From the NCBI GenBank assembly GCA_017516285.1, contig JAFXDD010000038.1:1-51249 (forward strand): a stretch of DNA of 51,249 nucleotides, in the 5' to 3' direction. Position 1 is the first letter of the stretch; each line of letters starts with the position of its first letter. This document shows positions 46,198 to 51,249 of this stretch, piece after piece. Both the position numbers and the translations under genes were made by a program. A model generated the notes under the pieces. That model had not been told where the DNA came from. It did not search any database and saw nothing but the letters and a program-made list of their open reading frames with translations. This stretch comes from Lachnospiraceae bacterium. Its GTDB lineage: Bacteria > Bacillota_A > Clostridia > Lachnospirales > Lachnospiraceae.

Positions 46198-46226
46198 TTT
46201 ACACCGAACTGACGTTCTGTTATAAT
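46198..46226 (+). promoter_or_regulatory. LexA-controlled dinB promoter
   Basis: -35 TTTACA (46198-46203), 17 nt, -10 TATAAT (46221-46226). The spacer contains CGAAC-TGAC-GTTCT (46205-46218), a near-perfect Gram-positive LexA/SOS box. A repressor bound here would block polymerase until DNA damage. Confidence 0.82.
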
Positions 46227-46258
46227 ATCACTAACCAACCTATTTCGGAGGAATAATT

Positions 46259-47524
46259 ATGGCCAATTCTCCTATCATCTTTCATATCGATGTCAACAGT
46301 GCTTTCCTTTCCTGGGAGGCGTCTTATCGTATGCAAGTCTTAGGGGAAGAGGTGGATATCCGTACGATTCCGGCGGTTATCGGTGGTTCTGAGGCAGAGC
46401 GTCATGGCATTGTGCTGGCCAAGTCTACGCCTGCCAAGCGGTATGGCATCCAGACCGGGGAGCCCCTTGCTCATGCGCGCAGGAAGTGTCCGAATCTAGT
46501 CATTGTACCGCCCAGTTATTCCGTATATGTGGAGGCTTCCGGGCGTTTTGTAGAGTATTTAAAGCAGTATACGCCGGACGTAGAGTCCTACAGTATTGAC
46601 GAGGTTTTCTGTGATTTTACAGGCACGGAGCATCTGTATGGCCCTCCTGAGATTTGGGCCAGGAAGTTAGCGGACGGCATCCGTGAGGAGCTGGGGTTTA
46701 CGGTCAATATCGGGATCTCTACCAATCGTCTGCTTGCCAAGATGGCTTCCGATTTCGAGAAGCCGGATAAGGTACATACCCTTTTCCCTGAGGAGATTCC
46801 GGTCAAGATGTGGCCGTTAGATATCAGAGATTTGTTTTTTGTGGGGAAGTCTTCTGAGCAAAAGCTTCGCACTCTTGGCATTCACACCATAGGGGACCTG
46901 GCACGTACCGACAGAGAGCTCGTTATTTATCATTTAAAAAAGCACGGTGAGACGCTCTGGGACTTTGCTCACGGCATCGATCATGGTTCCATTACCAAAG
47001 ACACCGCTCCTGCCAACAAAGGCTACGGTAATTCCGTGACTCTTTCTCAGGATGTAACGGATCCGGATGCTGCACGCACCATTTTGCTCAGCCTTTGTGA
47101 GACCGTAGGCGCCCGCATTCGTGCAGATCATGCTTATGTCAGTGTGGTAGGGGTGACCATTACCGACTGTGATTTTCACCATGCCTCTCATCAGCGTGCA
47201 TTAAGCTCCGGCACGGATGTTACCTACCGGATTTACGAGACAGCCTGTGCGCTTTTTGATGAGTTATGGCAGGGTGCACCTATCCGGCTTTTGGGTGTAT
47301 TTACGTCCAGGGCTACGGAGGAGCAAAGCTTTCAGTACGATCTTTTTGATTCGGACAAATATGAGCGTTTAGCCAAATTAGACAAAGCTATTGATGCCAT
47401 TCGCGGCAAATATGGCGAGGACTCCGTCCAAAGAGCACGCTTTGTGGGTAGCAAACAAACCCACATGTCCCGCGGAATGAATAAAGCCAAGCGCGACAGA
47501 AAGGAGTACACTAATGGAAAATAA
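46259..47524 (+). CDS. dinB: DNA polymerase IV / Y-family polymerase
   Basis: This 421-residue translesion DNA polymerase has active-site acidic residues at D11 (IDVNSAF) and D114-E115 (SIDEVF), and a C-terminal beta-clamp motif of the QYDLF type. The promoter carries a LexA box, consistent with SOS induction. AGGA upstream gives the start at 46259. The gene looks somewhat richer in G and C than its neighbours, which may mean a different history, but this was judged by eye. It overlaps the downstream AraC gene by 11 nt. Confidence 0.95.
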   Translation: MANSPIIFHIDVNSAFLSWEASYRMQVLGEEVDIRTIPAVIGGSEAERHGIVLAKSTPAKRYGIQTGEPLAHARRKCPNLVIVPPSYSVYVEASGRFVEYLKQYTPDVESYSIDEVFCDFTGTEHLYGPPEIWARKLADGIREELGFTVNIGISTNRLLAKMASDFEKPDKVHTLFPEEIPVKMWPLDIRDLFFVGKSSEQKLRTLGIHTIGDLARTDRELVIYHLKKHGETLWDFAHGIDHGSITKDTAPANKGYGNSVTLSQDVTDPDAARTILLSLCETVGARIRADHAYVSVVGVTITDCDFHHASHQRALSSGTDVTYRIYETACALFDELWQGAPIRLLGVFTSRATEEQSFQYDLFDSDKYERLAKLDKAIDAIRGKYGEDSVQRARFVGSKQTHMSRGMNKAKRDRKEYTNGK

Positions 47525-48356
47525 AATCTGGCTGGCATATCCCGTCAAAGAACAAATACATATATCTGACATGTATTCCCTTTTTACAATACACCATCCC
47601 AAGAACTTTACCTTCCCCGGTGAAACACACAATTTTTGGGAGTGCGTTTACATACTTGAAGGAGAACTATGTGTTTCTGCAGATGAAAAGATTTATAATG
47701 TTGGTTGTGGTGAGCTTATTTTTCACAAACCTCTGGAGCTGCACAAATTTACTGCAACAGGTAATGACGGTGCCACGCTGCTTATTTTCTCCTTCTCTGC
47801 GGAAGGTCCTCTGACAAGCTGGCTTCGTGACAAGGTATTTACCCTTTCTTCCAAACAAAAAGATCTGGTAAATGCTCTTTTAACTTACCTGCAGGAGAAA
47901 ACCCGGGAATTCTCCCTGTCTGCCACCGAAGAGTACTTCCTTTTCCCTTTTGAACATATGCCTTATTATAGCCAGATGGTTGCTACCTATCTTTATCAGT
48001 TGTTTTTATCCCTTCCTGAGGAAGGAACGGTTGCCAGGGTCTCCTCTGCGCCGGATGCTGTCACCTTCCGCAATGCCATCAGCTACTTGAATTCTAATTT
48101 GCACAGGCAGCCTTCTGTGGCAGAAATTGCCCGTTTCAGCGCGGTCAGCGAAGCCAGCCTGAAGCGTATTTTTGATAAATATACCGGAATCAGTGTCCAC
48201 AAATATCTCCTGCGCCTAAAAATCAAGGCAGCCACAGAGCTGTTAAAGGATGGAGAAAGTGTTTCAAACGTGGCATTTCGGCTTGGCTTCAATAGTCAAA
48301 GCTATTTTTCCAAGGCCTTTAAACGTGAAACCGGTATCAGCCCATCTGACATCTAA
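47514..48356 (+). CDS. AraC-family transcriptional regulator (cupin sensor)
   Basis: This 280-residue regulator has an N-terminal cupin-type sensing domain (about 20-95) and a C-terminal AraC double helix-turn-helix (about 185-280) ending FNSQSYFSKAFKRETGISPSDI. The start lies inside the end of dinB, with an AAGGAG site 7 nt upstream, so the gene is likely translated from the same mRNA and would rise under SOS conditions unless it has an extra promoter. Its target is not known; the nucleotidyltransferase-kinase operon next door is one possibility. Confidence 0.9.
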   Translation: MENKIWLAYPVKEQIHISDMYSLFTIHHPKNFTFPGETHNFWECVYILEGELCVSADEKIYNVGCGELIFHKPLELHKFTATGNDGATLLIFSFSAEGPLTSWLRDKVFTLSSKQKDLVNALLTYLQEKTREFSLSATEEYFLFPFEHMPYYSQMVATYLYQLFLSLPEEGTVARVSSAPDAVTFRNAISYLNSNLHRQPSVAEIARFSAVSEASLKRIFDKYTGISVHKYLLRLKIKAATELLKDGESVSNVAFRLGFNSQSYFSKAFKRETGISPSDI

Positions 48357-48441
48357 GAATATGAGCTAAAATTACACATAACATATCGTTTTGTTTATGG
48401 ATTTATACTTTTTTGTCGTATATATTAGATTTAGAACCTAA

Positions 48442-48465
48442 CAAGAAAGACGCAATACTTTCTTG
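48442..48465 (+). promoter_or_regulatory. dyad before the nucleotidyltransferase gene
   Basis: CAAGAAAG (48442-48449) and CTTTCTTG (48458-48465) form an 8-bp inverted repeat 26 nt before the ATG. It could be an operator for the adjacent AraC regulator. I could not define a clear promoter in this gap (48357-48491). Confidence 0.4.
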
Positions 48466-48491
48466 AATAATATCATACGAAAGGAAATACC

Positions 48492-49325
48492 ATGAACACA
48501 GAATTATTAATTATGGCAGCCGGAATGGGAAGTCGTTTCGGTGGCCTGAAACAAATCGAGCCTATTGGTCCTGATGGTGAAATCATTTTGGACTTTTCCG
48601 TTTATGATGCGGTACAGGCCGGCTTCAACAAAGCAGTGATTATTATTAAAAAGGAAATCGAAAAGGAATTCCGAATCGCCTGCGGCAAGCGTATTGAAAA
48701 AATGATTGACGTAGAATATGTTTTCCAGGAACTGGACAAACTGCCTGCCGGTTACGAAGTTCCGGCTGACAGAACCAAGCCTTGGGGCACCGGACATGCT
48801 GTTTTGTGCGCACAGGACAAAATTACTGCTCCTTTTACTGTTATTAACGCAGATGACTTCTATGGTCAAAGCTCCTATCAGATGATTCATGACTGGCTGG
48901 TAACAAGCGAGGAAATGTGTATGGTAGGCTACAAGCTGGGCAACACTCTTACAGAGAACGGCAAGGTTTCCCGCGGTGTCTGCGAGATTAAGGATGGTTA
49001 CTTAACCAGCGTTACCGAGCACACTGCACTGGACAAAAATTCCGGCATCCCATTAGATACCATTGTTTCCATGAATATGTGGGGACTCAGACCGGACTTT
49101 TTCCCTTATCTTGAAAAAGAATTTGATTTATTTTTAAAGAACAGCCTGACAGTTCCAAAGTCTGAATTTTTCTTGCCTAGTGCTGTCAGCAAGCGCATTC
49201 AGGAAGAGAACAAGCCTGTCAGAGTGTTAGAAACTAACGAACGTTGGTATGGTGTAACCTATCGTGAGGATACCCCTCAGGTCAGAAAAGCAATGTGCGA
49301 CATTCTCGCACAGAGAAACAAATAG
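48492..49325 (+). CDS. sugar-1-phosphate nucleotidyltransferase
   Basis: This 277-residue cytoplasmic enzyme transfers a nucleotide to a sugar 1-phosphate to make an NDP-sugar. The N-terminal MAAGMGSRFGGLKQIEP motif binds the nucleotide and a central NADDFYG is typical of the active site. Its partner gene 13 nt downstream encodes a kinase that makes sugar 1-phosphates, so the two enzymes form a salvage route to a nucleotide sugar. The nucleotide and sugar are not certain; UDP-HexNAc is likely from the kinase type. AAAGGAAAT precedes the ATG. Confidence 0.88.
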   Translation: MNTELLIMAAGMGSRFGGLKQIEPIGPDGEIILDFSVYDAVQAGFNKAVIIIKKEIEKEFRIACGKRIEKMIDVEYVFQELDKLPAGYEVPADRTKPWGTGHAVLCAQDKITAPFTVINADDFYGQSSYQMIHDWLVTSEEMCMVGYKLGNTLTENGKVSRGVCEIKDGYLTSVTEHTALDKNSGIPLDTIVSMNMWGLRPDFFPYLEKEFDLFLKNSLTVPKSEFFLPSAVSKRIQEENKPVRVLETNERWYGVTYREDTPQVRKAMCDILAQRNK

Positions 49326-49338
49326 GAGGCTGCACAAA

Positions 49339-50412
49339 ATGAACCAGATGAATCTTAATGATATTTTAAGACAGTTTGATGTCCGCTTAAATATTGACCC
49401 ATACGGAAATGGCCATATTAATGATACTTTCTGTGTGGATGGCCCAAAATATATTTTACAGAGAATTAACACCTCCATTTTTACCGATCCGGATGCTTTA
49501 ATGGAAAATATCGAGAATGTTACTGCTTTCCTGCGCGAAAAAATCGTTGCTGCCGGCGGTAATCCCGACAGAGAAACCCTGACCGTTATCCGCACCAGAG
49601 ATGGCCAGAAATATTACAAATTAGATGACAAGAACGTTTTCCGTGTATACATATTTATTGCCGATACCAAGTCCATTGAAAACAGTAAGACACCGGCAGA
49701 CTTACACGAAGCAGGCAAGGGCTTTGGCCGTTTCCAGAGACTTTTAGCAGATTTCCCTGTAGAAAAGCTTCACGAAACTATTAAGGATTTTCATCATACA
49801 CCAAAGCGTATCGAAGCCTTAAAAACTGCCATCCGTGAGGATAAGGCAGGTCGTGCTGCCAGCGTCCAGGCTGAAATCGATTTTGCTCTGGCACAGACTG
49901 AATGGGCAGGCACCGTTGTAAAAGGCATTGAAGCCGGTGATATTCCGGTACGTGTTACACATAACGACACCAAAATCAATAACATTCTCTTTGACGAAAA
50001 AACAAGTGAAGCAGTGTGTGTTATTGACTTAGATACCGTAATGCCTGGCAGTATGCTCTATGACTTTGGCGATGCTTTACGTATGGGTGGCTCTACCGCT
50101 GCCGAGGATGAAACTGACCTTGACAAGGTATGGTTTGACGAGGCCTGCTACGAAGCCTTCGCAAAAGGCTACTTAAGCGAGGTAAAGGATTCCCTCACCC
50201 CTGCTGAATTAGCACTATTGCCACTTTCCGTAAAGCTTATGACCTACGAATGCGGTATCCGTTTCCTGACAGACTACTTAAACGGAGATACATACTTTAA
50301 AATTCATCGTGAGCACCACAATCTGGACAGAGCACGCAATCAGTTTAAGCTGGTAGCGGATCTTACCAATAAAGAAGCAATGCTTAACGAAATTACCAAA
50401 GGACTTGCCTAA
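49339..50412 (+). CDS. NahK-like N-acetylhexosamine 1-kinase (phosphotransferase family)
   Basis: This 357-residue sugar kinase has the APH fold and phosphorylates the anomeric carbon. Catalytic motif H208-N-D210-T-K-I-N (VTHNDTKINN) and the metal motif VIDLDT (D230, D232) match N-acetylhexosamine 1-kinases that act on GlcNAc, GalNAc or related sugars. The start at 49339 (MNQMNLNDI) has an AGGAGG site; an earlier ATG at 49264 overlaps the upstream gene and has no site. With the nucleotidyltransferase it could make UDP-HexNAc from free sugar. Confidence 0.88.
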   Translation: MNQMNLNDILRQFDVRLNIDPYGNGHINDTFCVDGPKYILQRINTSIFTDPDALMENIENVTAFLREKIVAAGGNPDRETLTVIRTRDGQKYYKLDDKNVFRVYIFIADTKSIENSKTPADLHEAGKGFGRFQRLLADFPVEKLHETIKDFHHTPKRIEALKTAIREDKAGRAASVQAEIDFALAQTEWAGTVVKGIEAGDIPVRVTHNDTKINNILFDEKTSEAVCVIDLDTVMPGSMLYDFGDALRMGGSTAAEDETDLDKVWFDEACYEAFAKGYLSEVKDSLTPAELALLPLSVKLMTYECGIRFLTDYLNGDTYFKIHREHHNLDRARNQFKLVADLTNKEAMLNEITKGLA

Positions 50413-50424
50413 GCAGGTCCTTTT
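50399..50424 (+). terminator. terminator of the kinase operon
   Basis: AAGGACTTGC (50399-50408) pairs with GCAGGTCCTT (50413-50422), with TTT continuing. The kinase stop codon lies in the loop. This ends the operon. Confidence 0.75.
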
Positions 50425-50477
50425 ATATTACATTTAAAACAGTCCGCCATGAAGTATCGTTTAATAATTTTTCCTAC

Positions 50478-50542
50478 ACCTGCACATCCTATATTGTAAC
50501 TTGCAGGAGACCCACTTGCTTAAGAATGTAAACTTCGCAGGT
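50478..50542 (+). other. possible structured intergenic RNA
   Basis: Within the 179-nt gap, ACCTGC (50478-50483) can pair with GCAGGT (50537-50542), or CCTGCA with TGCAGG (50502-50507) as a competing hairpin. No known RNA family could be assigned; 6S RNA was considered and rejected. The region may be the leader of the small Cys-repeat gene. Confidence 0.25.
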
Positions 50543-50591
50543 TAACTACAAATCATACAATTTTAGAGTCATAAAGGGAGAGAGGTGCAAT

Positions 50592-50783
50592 ATGGAAAAT
50601 TACAGAAATATGAATAATTGCAAAGATACTGACAACTGCAGAAACACCAAAAACTGTAATGACACCGCAAAGAAAACAAACGTATATGACGATGGCAATA
50701 TCCCCAAAGTCGACTTACCACAGGATGTAATTCCGGATGAGGTTCCCCGAAAAGATGGTCCCGGTGGAGAAAGTGGCAGATAG
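50592..50783 (+). CDS. small Cys-repeat hypothetical protein
   Basis: This 63-residue protein has three successive six-residue repeats of the form x-N-C-x-[DN]-T, with Cys at 10, 16 and 22, then a charged and Pro-rich tail. No signal peptide or membrane segment is seen. A ribosome site (GAGAGG) precedes the ATG, and a two-stem terminator begins at its 3' end, so it is likely a true gene. Function unknown; evenly spaced Cys could bind metal or form links. Confidence 0.7.
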   Translation: MENYRNMNNCKDTDNCRNTKNCNDTAKKTNVYDDGNIPKVDLPQDVIPDEVPRKDGPGGESGR

Positions 50784-50811
50784 CCACTTCCCCCCTGCTC
50801 CTCCACTTTTT
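50764..50811 (+). terminator. terminator of the small Cys-repeat gene
   Basis: An outer stem GTGGAG (50764-50769) with CTCCAC (50801-50806) encloses an inner stem AAGTGGC (50771-50777) with GCCACTT (50783-50789), followed by TTTTT (50807-50811). The gene's stop codon is in the inner loop. Confidence 0.7.
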
Positions 50812-50857
50812 ACATAAAACGACATAAAAGGTTTTTACATAATTTTTTAAAAAATGC

Positions 50858-50886
50858 TTGCATTTTCCTACAGAATTTGCTATACT
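50858..50886 (+). promoter_or_regulatory. tRNA-Trp promoter
   Basis: -35 TTGCAT (50858-50863), 17 nt, -10 TATACT (50881-50886) lie 27 nt before the tRNA gene. Confidence 0.65.
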
Positions 50887-50913
50887 AGCAAATGTGGTTA
50901 TTTTACAACACCT

Positions 50914-50984
50914 AGGGGAATCATCCAACGGCAGGATTCCGGTCTCCAAAACCGTCCATGGGGGTTCGAATCCCTCTTCCCCTG
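50914..50984 (+). tRNA. tRNA-Trp (anticodon CCA)
   Basis: This is a 71-nt cloverleaf: acceptor AGGGGAA (50914-50920) with TTCCCCT (50977-50983), discriminator G (50984), D stem ATCC/GGAT, anticodon loop CTCCAAA with anticodon CCA (50946-50948), and T loop TTCGAAT. There is one mismatch at the top of the anticodon stem. CCA is not encoded at the 3' end. G73 fits tryptophan identity. Confidence 0.93.
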
Positions 50985-50994
50985 CTACAAAAAG

Positions 50995-51025
50995 AAAAAA
51001 GCCTGAATTTTCAGGCTTTTTTCTT
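50995..51025 (+). terminator. terminator after tRNA-Trp
   Basis: A stem AAAAAAGCCTGAA (50995-51007) with TTCAGGCTTTTTT (51010-51022) and a T-rich tail is a strong intrinsic terminator just before the right repeat copy. Confidence 0.85.
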
Positions 51026-51037
51026 TTTATAAATTCT

Positions 51038-51249
51038 GGTTTGTGGGGTGCGGCCACCCCAGTTTTTCAATAAAGGAAGGTATCACACGCTCATTTTTTG
51101 GGACGTTCCCACTCAACGAAAGGCTGCAGCGGTACTAAGCTCGACTTCGGCATTCATGCCTCGTCTCGCTAAGGACCGGCGCCTTTCAATGCCCCATAAA
51201 CGAGCGTGTGATACCTTCCTTTTCTGTAGTACTACGATGGCCGCAGACA
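51038..51249. repeat. 221-bp palindromic repeat element, right copy, inverted and cut off
   Basis: This is the reverse complement of the left element with only a few differences: one base in the central rod, several in the 141-160 counterpart, and one near the outer stem. Its 20-bp arms lie at 51073-51092 and 51202-51221. It begins GGTTTG at 51038 and stops at the window edge about 8-9 bases before the expected CAAACC. It follows the tRNA-Trp terminator. Confidence 0.85.

Noticed and set aside
50478..50560. Possible 6S RNA, because AAGAATGT and a nearby CGCAGGTT look like part of the E. coli 6S sequence
   Set aside because: The required long 3' half that would pair back is absent; the small Cys-repeat gene begins within 50 nt.
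1..51249. CRISPR array, rRNA operon, phage or plasmid functions
   Set aside because: No regular short spaced repeats, cas genes, rRNA, integrase, capsid or replication genes were seen.

Overview
The window looks like a draft or metagenomic contig from a gut Lachnospiraceae-type member of the Clostridia. The reasons are its low to moderate GC, strong AGGAGG ribosome sites, an AddAB (not RecBCD) recombination pair, a TPP-riboswitch-controlled ThiT, a Gram-positive LexA box in front of a Y-family polymerase, Lpl/Ytc-type sugar ABC transport genes with an AraC-type regulator, and dockerin modules. Both ends fall in copies of the same ~221-bp palindromic repeat in opposite orientation, so the sequence was probably broken there by assembly.

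Layout. 1-221: repeat copy. 227-1154: promoter, TPP riboswitch and thiT. 1252-10288 (minus): azlC-azlD-dipeptidase-addB-addA. 10413-11252 (minus): a C-terminally truncated AAA-like ATPase. 11366-14826: a LysR regulator divergent from an M20 peptidase plus a CapA-family gene. 14896-44792 (minus): a 30-kb polysaccharide utilisation region. 45047-46030 (minus): an Rpn-family nuclease. 46259-48356: dinB overlapping an AraC gene. 48492-50412: a sugar nucleotidyltransferase plus a NahK-like anomeric kinase. 50592-50783: a small Cys-repeat protein. 50914-50984: tRNA-Trp. 51038-51249: the second repeat copy.

The polysaccharide region falls into three transcription units read leftward. Unit A (44792 to 33516) encodes a serine hydrolase/esterase, a GH28 polygalacturonase, an 1801-residue beta-helix protein ending in a dockerin, a protein with two cohesin-like domains plus its own dockerin, and a membrane-anchored protein with one cohesin-like domain. 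Together these read as a minimal surface-anchored cellulosome-like assembly aimed at pectin. Unit B (33303 to 29372) encodes a GH36 alpha-galactosidase, a second GH28 and a DUF4886 SGNH hydrolase. Unit C (29209 to 14896) encodes two permeases, a solute-binding lipoprotein, a membrane-bound AraC regulator, and six mostly cytoplasmic enzymes: DUF4838, PIG-L deacetylase, an unrecognised TIM-barrel-like protein, polysaccharide deacetylase, a fucose-isomerase-like protein and a ceramidase-like protein. The inferred flow is outside cutting, import, then deacetylation, hydrolysis and isomerisation inside.

The most striking non-coding signal is that each of the three units starts right behind a hairpin element of 65-66 bp. 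The elements share their ends but differ inside, and the arm GGTGTCC always lies 11 nt before the TTGA of the -35 box. This defines a candidate regulon with a shared regulatory module. Small hairpins also sit at successive gene junctions of the dockerin/cohesin operon, where they could set protein ratios.
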